A stretch of DNA of 64,000 nt, from the NCBI GenBank assembly GCA_028622995.1, contig JAJQJQ010000016.1:2170001-2234000 (forward strand). The letters run 5' to 3'. This stretch comes from Panagrolaimus kolymaensis. Lineage: Eukaryota > Nematoda > Chromadorea > Rhabditida > Panagrolaimidae. Shown piece after piece: positions 49,598 through 63,800 of the stretch. Under the pieces are notes generated by a model that worked only from the letters and a program-made list of their open reading frames with translations, searched no databases and was not told where the DNA came from. A program made the translations under genes and the position numbers. The stretch's first letter is position 1. Each line of letters starts with the position of its first letter.

Positions 49598-51840
49598 TAA
49601 TAAATTTTAATGCTCTACTTTTTTGTTGTTTGAAAAAAATTAATAAACTTTTTTGATAATTTTTATGTACTTGCATATACGGGGCAATAATCGAAAATTC
49701 AAAATTAGAAGTCTGGAAAGAAGCAAAAGTACTTAGTTTGTTTGAATGACTGGTAAAACTTCTTTTAATTTGTTTGTCTAGTTCTATCCATGATTTTTTA
49801 ATTTTTAAAAACAAAAGCAACTATACCTTTAAAAACTCTGGATATAATAATTATGACGACAACTTTGATTACTAAGAAGCCAAGTTGAATTCAATCTTAA
49901 ATGCCTCCTATTTTCATATTTGAAGTTCAACAGATCATAATGCTGTAATCAAAAATCATTCTCTTGCTTGCAAATATTTTTACATGGATAATTTTCAAAA
50001 CTTTCTAAAATTTTAAATGATTAAACCAGCTTTAAAGAATTCATACAATTTAAATAGTTAATTTGAAAGCTTCTTTTTACATGGTTGGGCACTAGTATAG
50101 TTGTGCACCCACTTTTTTTATTACTCTTTTTTTTTCATTCTTCTCATTAACTTTTTGATTTTTTCATCTTATTTTCTTTTTTTAAAATCAATTGAAAAAA
50201 TTTGAATTATTATTTTTTTAGTTTTTGGCAATGATTAGCTCGCACAGAAAAAAGAGTAATAAAAAAAAGTGGGTGCACAACTATACTAGTTCCTTTTATT
50301 TTAATATTTGCGTACCAATCGCATTTTTTTGTCATTTGTAGCACAATTAATAATCTTTTATTTCCAGTTACACACATTTTTCTCCTTCTTTAGCTTAGCA
50401 ATAAAAACCATATTTACATAATTTATCTATTTTTCTTTCTTTCCCAAAAAACGCATATATTTTTAAATAAAGAATTCATAATAACCAACAAAGAAAGCTT
50501 ACTCTCTTTTTGATCTTTAAAATATTTCCTATAAATATTTTTTCTCTCATCTTTTATTTTTTTATTCTCGCTATCATCATTGGCAAAAAAAATATTTTTT
50601 GCGCTCACATCAAAAAATTTCGATGAACGTATTTTTCTTACTTTTTTGAGCAATTTTTTTTTGCTGTTAGTATTAGTCTCATCAATTTTTTTTTCTCTTC
50701 TTTGTTTTGCGGAAGGAGAATGACTCAGGTTCGTTGATGATTTCTTTGCGGTCCAAACTGTGGTGGCATTCCACTTATTTTCCTTCTAATCAGTTGTATC
50801 GGATCTTTATACTTTTTCCATATTGATTAAATGCTGACCAACCCAAGGTTCCGTCTCTCCTTTTCTTTTCTTATCGGTTATGTCTTTCTGTAATAAAAAA
50901 AAGATACTAACGCGGCGGCGGTTGATGTTGTTGTTTATTTGGGCCTAAAAAAAGTGTTGCAAAAACACTATTATACACTTTTTTGTTAGAAAAAAAGAGA
51001 AGCAGACGAGACGGAAAAAATGAAAAGGTTGCTATCATCTCGTTAATAGTAGTCAGTCATCATTCTATTCTTTCTGGCACTGCTTTTGAAGCCTTTAAAA
51101 ACAAAATTTTGTCGATCACTTTTTTTATTTTTCCGATTTTTTAAAATGATGACTGTTTTTGCGATTGTTAGAATGGAAAACCCAAAGACAGACAGAAGAA
51201 ATGCGAACATTGCATTTTTACGTTTTGGCGACGCTTTTTTACGATTTTTATTCCAATTTTTAATCATTTATTTCATTTCATGATTTTAAAACTTTTTCGA
51301 GGAGAACCCTTTTTTGTCTATCGTTCGCTAACACTTTTTCTTCTCTTAAGCAAATTCGCAGCCTTTCAAGCACATCTCCAAAAACTTTTTTTAAAGGGTC
51401 ATTTTTAAGACGAAGAAAAAAGAAGGCGAGTCAATGTTTGGGCAAAAGTTAATGTCAACACACTTTTTTTTCTGCGCAGTAGTAGTGATGATGATGATGA
51501 GATGATGGCGGCAACGAACGGTGGCGATTGCCTAAAATCGCGGCGGACACGCCATTCCTTCTAAAATCAATAAGCTGCTTTAAAATATATATGATAGAAT
51601 GAAAAAAGAAGAAGGGCAAGAAGGTACAACAACCTGCTGCTGCTTACTTAGGTCGAAAAAATATGCAAACAGTTTAGAAAAAGAAAAAAATTTTTGTTTG
51701 CGATTGCGTGTTTTCTTCTTTCCGTTTTCTCTTTCTTTTGCTCTTTTTTTCTGTTGTTGTAAGCTTTGGTTTAAAACAATACATACCATTGCAATTTTTC
51801 TTCTCTTTCAGATCTCTTTTTTTCCCCCTAAAAACTTGTC
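49598..51840. other. 2.2-kb intergenic region upstream of laminin
   Basis: No gene seen. It contains the inverted-repeat element at 50091-50290. Near its right end CTTTCAG (51805-51811) lies 29 bp before the laminin ATG and could accept a spliced leader or 5-prime exon. Confidence 0.5.
50091..50290. mobile_element. Inverted-repeat (MITE-like) element
   Basis: Arms of about 45 bp: ACTAGTATAGTTGTGCACCC at the left is matched in reverse complement at the right end (GGGTGCACAACTATACTAGT), continuing through ACTTTTTTT.ATTACTCTTTTTT with one indel. The roughly 110-bp centre is AT-rich with no open frame. If the outer TA dinucleotides (50093-50094 and 50287-50288) are target duplications, this is a Tc1/mariner-type MITE; that class call is tentative. 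Confidence 0.7.
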
Positions 51841-54800
51841 ATGAGGTCCATTTGGGGCCAATGGCTGTTTTTAACCCTTTTTTTTGGGTCAGCTCTCACT
51901 CAAAGGATCAAAAACGATAATGATAATTATGAGGAAGATTACATAAGCGATGATGGAAGATATCAAGAATTTAGTGCAGGGAAAGGTGGTAAGTCCCTTA
52001 TGTTTGCTAAAACAGCTGCAATTTTTTTATTTAAAATAATTGAGATTTATGATTCATAAAATTTGATTGAGTTAATTTGATTCGCCATTAGCTAAAAATA
52101 ATAGGATAGACTTAAATCTTTTTGAAATAACAAATGGTTTTAAAAAAGCGTTCGCTCTTTTTCACTGCTTTTTTAACTTGCTGTAACCATTTCCTTTATT
52201 ATTTTTTCATTAAATCACTAAAAACATTTTTACAATATCATTTATAATTTCCAATTTTTCTAAGCCATAATTAACCTTCTTTTTTGTTCAGAACGCGGTC
52301 TCTTTCCAAACATTTTTAATCTTGCCACTCATGCTGATATTCGCGCAACATCAACTTGCGGTCAACATGGACCCGAATATTACTGTAAACTTGTTGAACA
52401 CGTTTTCGCTCGAGCACCTCAATGCGATATATGTGATGCAAATAATCATCTTAAAAACCATCCAATTGAATATGCGATTGATGGAACTCCAAGATGGTGG
52501 CAATCTCCATCGCTGGCCAATGGCCTTTCATTTGAAAAGGTTAATATCACTCTCGATCTTCGACAAGAATATCAAATTGCATATGTGATTGTTAAAGCAG
52601 GCAATGCTCCACGCCCTGGCACATGGACCCTTGAAAGATCCCTTGATGGAGTGAACTATTTCCCATGGCAATATTATGCAACCAGTGATGCTCAATGTAT
52701 GAAAGCTTTTGGAGTTCCTGCATCTCGAGGAGTTCCCAAATTTTCTACTGATGATGAAGTTATTTGCACTTCTTTCTTCTCTCGCTTGGATCCCATCGAA
52801 AATGGGGAAGTTCATACTTCCTTAGTTAATGGACGTCCATCAGCTGATCATCCAACTCAACTTTTACAAAATTTTACCCGTGCTCGATTTGTAAGACTTC
52901 GTTTAATTTCTTTACGAACTCTCAACGCTGATTTAATGATTATTAATAATCGAGATCAAAAACTTGATCAATCTGTAACACGGCGATATTTTTATTCTAT
53001 CAAAGATATCAGTATTGGAGGTCAATGCATTTGTTATGGTCATGCGGAATCATGTCCACCTGAAGAAGTTCATGGACAATTTAGATGCGAATGTCGGTGA
53101 GGAAATTTTTAATATGAATATCATAAAACTATAGTTAGGATTTGAGTTTGATATTAATATTTATTAACAAAAAAATATAGACGTTGAATCACACAATTTT
53201 TAATTAGCCACATATGATCTTATATTAGTTTCAATAATCTAAAAATATATTTTTAGTCATTTCACATGCGGTGAAAGTTGCGATAAATGTTGTCCACTTT
53301 ATAATCAACTTCCTTGGCAACCTGGAACACATGCTCATCCTAACGTATGTCAAGGTGAGTTATCTTTCATCATCGAATAATTGTTAGAAAAGAAAATTAA
53401 AAAATATTTATTTAAGCTTGTCAATGCTTTAATCATGCAGATTCTTGCGTTTATGATGAATCAATTGCTACACAAAAACTTTCTGTTACTCCTGATGGAA
53501 TTTACGAAGGTGGTGGCCGGTGTGTTGATTGCCGTGATAACACTGAAGGTACGTTGATAAAAAAATGGGATTACCAATTAATCTTTAAAAATAAAAAGGT
53601 TAATAGCAAATTATTAAATCCTTTTCGTTGAAATTAAAAAACATGTCGAAGATAATTAAATCTTATGCAAAAAATATTTATTATAAGCAAAAAAAAATAA
53701 ACGTTTTGTTAATTATTAGTATCTTGAGCTCTCTCATGTTTTACAAACTTTGAAAATCATTTTGTTTCCTATTAGGTCGCAATGGGACATTTGAATCGTT
53801 TTTCCCTCTCAAATGTGGTTTGGCTTGGAAATTGCTTAATTGGCGTTTTTTAGGAATTAATTGTGAAAAATGTAAAACTGGCTTTTACCGTCCTTCAAAT
53901 GTTTCCCATTATCAACATAATGCTTGCGTACCATGCCATTGTGATACTCTTGGCTCTGAACATAACGAATGTGTTCGAGATGAAACTGCTGCATTCAATG
54001 GTCATCGACCTGGTGATTGCATTTGCAAGCCAGGATTTGGAGGTCGAAGATGTGAAAAATGTGCTCCTGGGTTTAGGTGAAAATAAAAAATAAATTTATT
54101 TTGCAATTAGCAAATTTTTATTATAGAAATTACCCCATTTGTGAGCCTTGTCCATGCAACCCCGCTGGCTCTCTAAATTTTGATACATGTGAAGAAGAAA
54201 AGTGCCTTTGTAAATCAAATGTTGAAGGTTTGTTTTTTTAATTATTTAAATTTTCATGATTCTGTGAGTATATTGTTTAATAAGTAAATATTTGAATCCA
54301 AATTTCAAATTCATTTTGCTTTAGAATTAGTATTATCTCTATAATTGTATAACTAATAATCTTATCTTTGTAGGAAAATATTGTGATCAATGTAAAGCGG
54401 GCACAATTTTTTTAAATCCAAATAATCCACAAGGTTGTCAACCATGTTTCTGTTTTGGTAAAGGAACCGAATGTAAGGAAGGAAATTGGGCTGTTGGAAA
54501 AGTAAATTCATTATTTAAAAAATCATAATAAAGAGAAAAAAAATTACAGCTTTCAAGCCCTGCAAATTGGAATTTGACAGGACTTCACAATTTTGTTGAA
54601 AATGTTCAACCCCAATCAAATTCAAGTGACCTTTTAATTTTTACTTCAAGTGATTTTGAGCGTGAAAATTCACTTTATTATTGGAAAGCTCCAGCACCAT
54701 TTAGTGGAAATTTATTAAATAGTTATGGCGGAAATTTGCATTATTATGTTTATTTTGTTCCTCAACGAGAAGGTGGACATCCAACACCCGTTGCTGATGT

Positions 54801-57800
54801 CATTATTGAAGTAATTAATATTCATTTAAATAAAAATTAGTATCACGATAAGTTTCATTTTTTAGGGAAATGGTATCAGATTGGAACATTACTCTCGAAT
54901 CAACTTTTTCCCTCGTGAAAATATAAGTGTTACGATACCCATTCTTGAGACAAATGGATGGTATAATTCACAAACTCGTCATCCCGTTGATAAATCAGAT
55001 CTCATGCGAGCTCTCGCCGATGTTAAATTCTTCCTTGTTCGCGCTCGATATAATCAAGAACAACTCCAATCAAGGTTTGTTCATTTTTTTTGCAAATAAC
55101 AAAAAACTAAATGACACAGAAAAAATCCATAAATTAATTTTTGAGCAAATTTGAAAGCCAATTTTTACAGTCATTTAAAAGAAATAGAAAAACACAAAAT
55201 GAGATCATTAAATTAACACTTTGTTCTTAGGCGCTAAGATTCTTAGCAACAAATTATGAATTTTTGGTAAAACAACAAAAATAAAAATTATTTTTGGGGT
55301 CCTGGTGTATTCGTAAATAACAAAAATAATGGTGATTTTGTTTCCGACGGAAAATGGGGATCCATTTTGGAATGATGGAAAACTTTTTCTTCTTCGACAG
55401 GCGATTCTTCGTCTGTGGGATCATAATATTCCGATTCTTCTAAAGCATGTTCAATTCGACGCCTCAAAGCTTGTCGTCGGTTGAGTTTCCGCAAAACATC
55501 GAGTTGTTGAGACAACCCTTGTCCGAATGAAGGGGTATCCTCCGAATTTTGTTTTCGTTTAAGCTCCTAAAAAATGGTTCTTTAGTAAAATAAATTACCC
55601 TAAAATTAACTAACCTGTACACTTTGCCACATATGCCTTAATAACAAAAGTGCAGGTTCAACTTCAGCTTCAGCATTTTCTAGACTTTCTGATTTTTCCA
55701 TAATTTTTTCCTGATTATCATATTCTGGTTCGAATGGACGGGCCTCTCCCAAAAATACTCCAAAATAAAAACAAAGTAATAATAAAATATGTATTTTACC
55801 CATTATCTTAAAATTAAAATCTTTTTAATTAAAACAATCAAAACATAACACGAAAAAAATTCTTATCACGGGAAAGTTATGACGCAAGTCACCCTTCCAA
55901 AGATCAAATATAAGAGAACTTTGCTTTTGGTAGAAAAATTCTGAACAACTTTTTTTTGTTGGTAAAACCAAGAAATTCGTATTTTTTAAATATTAAAAAT
56001 ATTTAACATTTTTGGATATAAAATAAATGATCTCCATATATTTAAAGGGCGAGGAAACACGAAAAGGCTATCTTTGGCATTCTCATATAACGGAGATTGC
56101 GTCAAGAAGCCGAAGTCAAAGTCGAGGTCGTGATGAAGTAATGTGATCCATTCATAAAGCATTTGCACCTTCCCCATGTTGATGTTGCTTTTGTTCGCTT
56201 CTTCCATCCATATTATGACGCGGGGAAGAACAATGGGGATAAAAAAAAATGAAAACTGTGTAACGTCTATGAAGTTTTGCCTTTTAAAGGCCATTAAAGA
56301 AAGTTTAAAGGGCGGCGGGGGTGCTAAAAAAAGTCAAGAAAATAGGCAACATTACGAAAATATGTAACCAACAAGCCAAAATAGAAGTCGTTTCAAAGAA
56401 TTCTTTTTTTTAACAGGAACTATAAGTTATCATTTTCCTTCTTTTTTGGGGGAGTTCTTTATTGGATTTTTTTTAAACAAAAACTGATTTTAGAGCGCAC
56501 TGAACTCCCTTCTTTTAAGCCCATTTTAATTTTGTGCTCTGCATGGTCTTTTTTACCGAAATCAAACATAATTTATATAAAGTATTTGTTTTTTGATTAG
56601 ATAAAAAAAGAATGCGTCATTAATTTTGCAGACATTAGCACAAAAATTTGTAGCTAATGTAAAGAAAATTCTTTTTTTTTTCGTGTTTATAGGATGTCCG
56701 GATGTATTGTTCTCATTTTTAAAAAATATTTAATTGATCATTTGGTATTAAAACGACATTCTTGATTTTAAGTGTACGAGAGAGAAATAAGGACAAAAAA
56801 ACTAAAAGGGCCATTTTTTAATATAATAAGTTGAATCATAAGGAAATCATATGAATGAAAAAACCGTAAATATTTTTTTGACCTAAAACAGGAACTATCG
56901 CTGATCTTTAATTGAGTTTTCTGAGCTAATTTTTAAGAAGAGGAAAGGACGAAAAAGAAAGATAGCAAAAAAAAGAAAGGAGAATTAAGAAAATTGTGCT
57001 TTGTTTTCTTTATTTACATTCTTGGAAGAAATAAAGAAGAAACATTTGTAAAAGAAAAAATAAAAATTTTCTTTTTTTAGTATTTATGGCTTGACACTTG
57101 AAACCGCAATTCCAACAACATCAGACAAGGAATCAAACAAAAATGGCACTACCGTGTCGGATGTTCTCAAATTTGAGGATATTAAAATGAATGGAGTTGA
57201 AATTTGTGAATGCCCGGAACATTTTGCAGGAAATTCTTGCGAGGTTTGTTTGATTTAATTTAATTCATTCATTCAAAAATAATCTTTGAGATTCATGTAC
57301 TTATTTTTATTTTGCAGGAATGTGAAGAAGGATATCGAAGAGTCCACAGCCAGCTATATGGTGGACGCTGTGAGAAATGCAATTGTGAGGGACATTCAGG
57401 TGAATGTGATCCATTCACAGGAAATTGTCTCAATTGCAAGGTTTGTTTTTTCATTATTTTTTAAAATCTGAGATTTCAAAATATTGAAGTTTAATTTTGT
57501 TAAAAAAATAAAAGGAAATGTTTGTTAGCCTTTTGTGTTCTAAAGATAAAAATTTTTTAAAACTGACGTTATTATCACAAAAAATTGTGTTTAATGCAAG
57601 GTTTTTGATTTTTGCACAATCAAACACAAATTATAATCTCTTTTTCCGGCTACCGTAATAAATGGAGTAAACTCTTTTAATTTTTTTCTTCTTAGCACAA
57701 TACCACTGGTAGTCGTTGTGAACATTGCATCCCCGGTCATTATGGAAATCCATTGCTTGGTGGTGAACTTGGAGCTTGTAAACCTTGCGCTTGTCCCTCA

Positions 57801-60800
57801 CCTGATAATAATCATTCAACTCAATGCGCATTGAGCCAAATCGCTCTTGAAGGAGCTGCAGCCGCTGATCAAGATGAATATGTTTGTACAGCGTGTGAAC
57901 CAGGTGAGTAAAATACTTATCATTCATTGAGGTACTTTATAAATGATAAACACAAGAAAAAAATAAAATGTATTTTTTGCATTTGTTCTGAATATTCTTA
58001 ATGTAAAATAAAAAAAAGAGCAAAGAAACCCTTAAAAATTAGACAAATTCTTAATTAGAGATTTTTTTTATTAATATTAAGAAAATTTCAGCCTACGATG
58101 GAAATAAGTGTGAAGTATGTAGTGATGGGTTCTTTGGAGATCCAACTGCCATAAATGGAACTTGTGAGCCATGTTCTTGTAATGGCAACATCGATCCAGC
58201 TGCAATTGGAAATTGTGATCGAAGCACGGGCGAATGCCTTCGTTGTATCATGGTAAGTTTATTTTGCATCCCATAAAACCGCCGTTGTTAGGTGCTGAGT
58301 TTGATCTTTTTATTTATTAAAAAAAATCAAAAGATAAAATTGACAATGACGTCGGATCACATAATTTTTTGTCAATCGATTTTAATGCTAAATGAATATC
58401 TATTTTGATTTTTTTGCCTTTTATCTCATTGTTTTTAAAAATTTAGTCGACTTTTGGAAAAAATTGTGAAAAATGTGAAGAACATCATTGGGGCTCCGCT
58501 TTGGATAAAACTTGTCGACCATGTGGTTGTCATCGAGTTGGATCCATTTCACTTCAATGCAGCAACACAACCGGCATTTGTGAATGCCATGAGAATTACA
58601 TAGGTGAACAATGTAATTCATGCAAACCAGGAAATGGAGATGTTGAAAATGGATGCCCTTCATGTGATTGTGATGAAACAGGTTCAACCGGAACTTCCTG
58701 CAATCAAGTATCAGGACAATGTTCATGCAAAAGTGGAATTTATGGTAAACCTCTTTTTTTAATACAAAAATTTCTCTAAAAATAAAAAATTTTACACTAT
58801 TTTTTTAACGTTAAAAAACCTTAGTTACACCATTACTATAATACCATGTTTTTTTAAATTTACATCTTCTAGGTAAACGCTGTGATATGTGCATTCCAAG
58901 TTATTACAATTTTACCGATCAAGGGTGCACTTTTTGCCATTGTGATGAATATGGTTCTATAGATCAAAAATGCTCGAATACCACAGGTGAATGCGAATGT
59001 CGGTAAGTCCTTATTATCATTGTGCCTAACAAATATACTTTGTTTCCAGTTTAAACGTTGAGGGGACTCGTTGTGATCATTGTATTGCCGGATTCTTCAA
59101 TATCACATCTTACGAAGGATGTCAAGAATGCAAATGTAATGAACTCGGTTCATCCAGTCATGAATGCAACGTTGTAACTGGTCAATGTGTATGCAAAGAA
59201 GGCGTAAGTGGGATTAAATGTGATACATGTTCCCCTAACCATTGGGGTCTCGATGAAAATGGCTGCAAGCAATGTAAAGTTTGTCCTGCACCTGGTCAAG
59301 TTTGCGATCCTGTTAGTGGTGAATGCGTTTGCCCACCAAATACCATTGGAGAAAAATGCGAGTCGTGCACCAAAAATGCTTGGAATTATGACGCTTACCG
59401 AGGATGTGAACTTTGTGATTGCAGCGGCGTTGGATCTGATTCGAGTGAATGTGATTCTGAGACCGGTAAACAAATTTCTTAACATTTAAAAAAATTAGAT
59501 TCTTTTTTAGGCCAATGTAAATGCATTGGAGGGTATGTTGGACATAAATGTGATCGTTGTTCAGCTGGATTCTTCAATTTCCCCAATTGTGAACCTTGCA
59601 ACTGTGATATTAATGGCACAGACCCCATGGAATGTCGAGATAATCTTTGTCTTTGTTCTAATGAAGGTCAATGTAAATGCAAGTCTCATGTAACAGGAAA
59701 AAAATGTGATCAATGCAACGCCAATTCATTCTCCCTCGATCAGTTGAATCCCAAAGGTTGTACCGAATGTTTCTGCTTTAATCGAACAAACTTTTGCGTT
59801 CAAAACAGTCTAGTTTGGCAGCAAGTTTATACAAACGACCGCCGAGTATTCTTCGAAGAACCATTTGAATATTTTGATCGTAAAAATAATTTACAAATTC
59901 TCAAAGAAGCTCCTCAAAATTACAATAGTTATTTAACAAATCATGCTCCACTATATTGGCCATTACCTCGCTCATTTTTGGGTGATAAAACTTTATCTTA
60001 CAATGGATTTTTGAGATTTAAAATTTGGAATGAAGATAATTATCGTCAAGTTCATGGAGTTCGACCTCAACCAACCACTTTCAAACTTCATCCTCAAATT
60101 ATTCTTGTTGGAAATGATCGCATCATCCTCGAACATACAGCAGATGAAATTAGCGAAGATAATAAGTATAAAGTCAAAATACATGAATCCAAATGGAGAA
60201 ACAAAATGTCCCCTCAAATCCCTGTAACTCGTCAACAACTTATGGTTGCACTTCAAAATTTACAAGGTGTTTACATTCGAGGAACTTACAATGATATGTA
60301 TCGTGGTGATGCCATTTCACTTCGAGATGTTTCACTTGATGTTGCGGTAGAAAATGTTACCGACAATGAATCGCAATCAACGGCAATTGGAGTTGAACTT
60401 TGTGGTGAATGTCCTAAAGGTTATTCTGGAGCTTCGTGTCAAAATCCAGCTGAAGGATATTGCCGTAAACGAATTCCCGATTATCTCAACAATCCTGACG
60501 ATCTTGCCCTTATCGGTTATGCAACTCCATGCGCTTGCAATGGACATTCCACAACTTGCGACCCAGAAACTTGTCAATGTTCTAATTGCCAACACAATAC
60601 GGTATGTTTATAACAAAGTGAATATTAATTGATCTTAAAAATAAATAGGTTAATAAGAAGTTTTTATTATCCTACTAAATAAAAAAAGAATGCCAAACAT
60701 GTTTCGTAGGAAATTTGCATGGTAAAGAAAATTAGACTTCAAATAATAATTTAAAATTTAGATTGGAGATTTTTGTGAAATGTGTAAACCAAATTATCAT

Positions 60801-63800
60801 GGAGATGCAAAAGAAGGTTCCATCGATTCATGCACAAAGTGTGCTTGTCCTTTAGCAAGCAATAGCTTCAGTGATACTTGCGTTCCGGCTGAAACTGGTC
60901 GCGGATATGCTTGTGATGCATGCAAAGTAAGTAAATTTTTATAGAAGCTTTAAATAATTTACTTTCGTTGTGTTGTGTGGGTTATCACTGATAGAATGTG
61001 ATAGGGTGTAAAATTCTTTTGATTGGAAAAAGATTGTTCATGTTTTTACAAATAATTTTAACTCTTCTTAATTCATAGGCGGGATACTCTGGGCAATACT
61101 GTGAAAATTGTGTCGCAGGGTTTTATGGTAATCCAAATGTTGATGGAGGTTTTTGTGCTCAATGCGCGTGCCATCCTTATGGTAGCTTGAATGGATATTG
61201 CCATAATGTAACCGGCCAATGTGATTGCCGCGAATCAGTGGAAGGTCGTGATTGCTCAGTGTGTCGACCAAGACATGCTTTCATTGATAGAGTTTGTACT
61301 TGTAAGTTAAGATTTTTGCAATAAAAAAAAAAAGAAAAAAACAAATTTTTAGCCTGCGATCAAGGTTGTTATAAAGATCTTATGATTCTTGAGGATGAAA
61401 TGGAAGCTCTACTTGAAACAGTCAAAAATTTAAGCGATTCAAAACCAATCCCCCATAAACGTTTGCGTAAAATTAATGAAGCAGTAGATTGTAAGCTAGC
61501 AAAACTAAAAAATCATTAAATTAAATATTGCCATTTTAGCATTTAATGATATTCTAAGCACGATAAAAGAAAATGAAGAATCAGCTTCTGGCTTATTTGG
61601 AAGTCCAATAGAAGAAAATAAAAATATTAAAGAAGCACGTTTGGTCATTGGTGAAGCTCGATATCTTGAAGAACGCTCAAATGAAACTTTAAATAAAATC
61701 CATCAACTTCAAAATGATTTAAATTCAATTCGAAATACAGAGCATGAACAAAATCGGCGCGTTTTTGGTATCAGCACTCAATTGAATGCATTCGCGGAAC
61801 AAGTCTCCCATCAACATAGTGGAAATGTTGAAGGTAAAGTTAAAGAAGCTGAAACCCTTCTTGAAGATTTAAAAGAACGAGATCGTCAAATTGAAAAACA
61901 AATTAATTATGCAGCTAAAAACGCTGAAGAGGCGGAAGAAGTTCTTAAACGAGTTTTATCTAAAAAGCTTAATGATACAAGCTATGATATGCTTTTTGAA
62001 GCTCATGAAGATCGCCGCCAATGGATTAAAGATTTCCAAAATACAATTTGGGATGGTGCAAAAGTGAATGCAACGGCTGCGAGAAAGCTTACTGATGTTG
62101 TGAATAAACGGCTTGAAACCCTTAAAGATCTGGTGGCTCATGTTGAAAAGGCTACTGAGGATCAAAAAGAAACCCTTGCAAAAGCAAAAGAAACGGTGGA
62201 ATCAATTAAGCAAGGATCTCTCGATTCTCATGATCATTATCAAGAAATTAAAGATAATTTACTCACAAAATTAAATGATGCTACTGAAACTACTCGCCAA
62301 AAAACGTTTGAAAGTCAAGAAGAGATTAAAAATGAAAAGCATAAACTTCATGCAGCTGACAAACATGCAAAAGATTTGGATAATCAAGCTAAAAAGCTTC
62401 GAATGCAAATGCAAGAAGTTCGAACCTCGAGTAATGAAGCACTTTCTGGAATTAATGCTTATACTGATATCGTACAAGCCATGACCAATGCATCTGAAGC
62501 AGCAGCTCAAGCGAAAAAACGCGCTGATGAAGCTTTTGCTGATATTGGAGGCGCTGATGATGAAAATTCACTTGTTGTAGAAGCAGCTAAAAAATTAAAT
62601 ACCAGTAATTATATTAAAAATACTTTTGCTGAAACAACTGGCTCGGATGTTGCCGAATCAACGAAGCGACTTCAAGCAGTTTTGGAAAGAATTCAAAAAA
62701 ATTCTCAAGATATTGAAAAAGAAGTTACAAAAGTTAAAGAAGCCCAAGATGTTCTTGATGATCATGAAGATCGAATCAATAACATTCATGTTACTGTTGC
62801 ACAAGCCAATGATGCCGTTGATAAAGCAGCAGAAAGTGTTGATAAATTTGCTAAAGATGTTGACGAATTAAAAGAAAGAGCAGATGCAGTAAGCAATTTT
62901 AACGAGCAAGCCATTCGAGAAGATATAAATAATATCACAGAATCAAGCAAAGCTCTTTCTTCATCATTAGCAAAACTTGAAGATGTTCGGAATCGAGGAG
63001 CTAAGCATGCAGATGAAATGAAAATTGTTAGACAAAAGCTTGCAGTATTAAAAGAAAAAATCAATGAAGCGAAAGAAAAAGCCAGCAAAGTTCGAATTTC
63101 AGTTCGAAGCGATCCTCGAACAAGTTGTGCTCGACAATACATTAGTCCAGCCCATCCTTCTCCCACCACAACCATTAATCTTCGCTATCGACCTGCTTTG
63201 GATGTTCCAGATTCATTGCTTTTCTTAACTTTGACCAAATCTCGACGAACTCAAGCACGTGAATATATTGCAATTGAACTAAAGGAACGTAGAATCATTG
63301 TTCATTGGAATATTGGATCAGGAAGCCGTCGAGCTACAAATAGCCACAATATTGGCCATATTGCTGCTTCTGATCGCTATACTTGGTATCACATTGATGT
63401 AACTCGTATCGGTAATGCCGTTAAAGTCTCTGTTGGGCAAAAACAAACTCTCACAGGTGAAGGTGCAAAAAATGTTGACGAACCAACTGAAGTTACTTTG
63501 GGTGAACCTGATGCAACCAATGATGTCATTCTCAATACCATTCCTGGTGAAACTAAAATTTACATGGGTTATGATGATGTTGATGTTACAAATGAACTCG
63601 GCCTTTCAACAAACAAATTTGCTGGTATTATTGGCGGCCTCAAAGTTGACAATGAACCTGTGCCACTTTGGGTTTTCGTTGATCAAACTGGACAATGTGA
63701 TGGAGCAATTGGAGCCCCACAAACTGCTGCTCGTGGTCACTTTTTCCGTAATGGATTTGCACAAATTCGAATGCCCATGACTGAAAGAGTTAATACTCTC

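Noticed and set aside
51580..51920. Overlapping Phe/Lys-rich frames before the laminin ATG
   Set aside because: They arise from T/C- and A/G-rich leader sequence; the laminin signal peptide at 51841 explains the coding signal.
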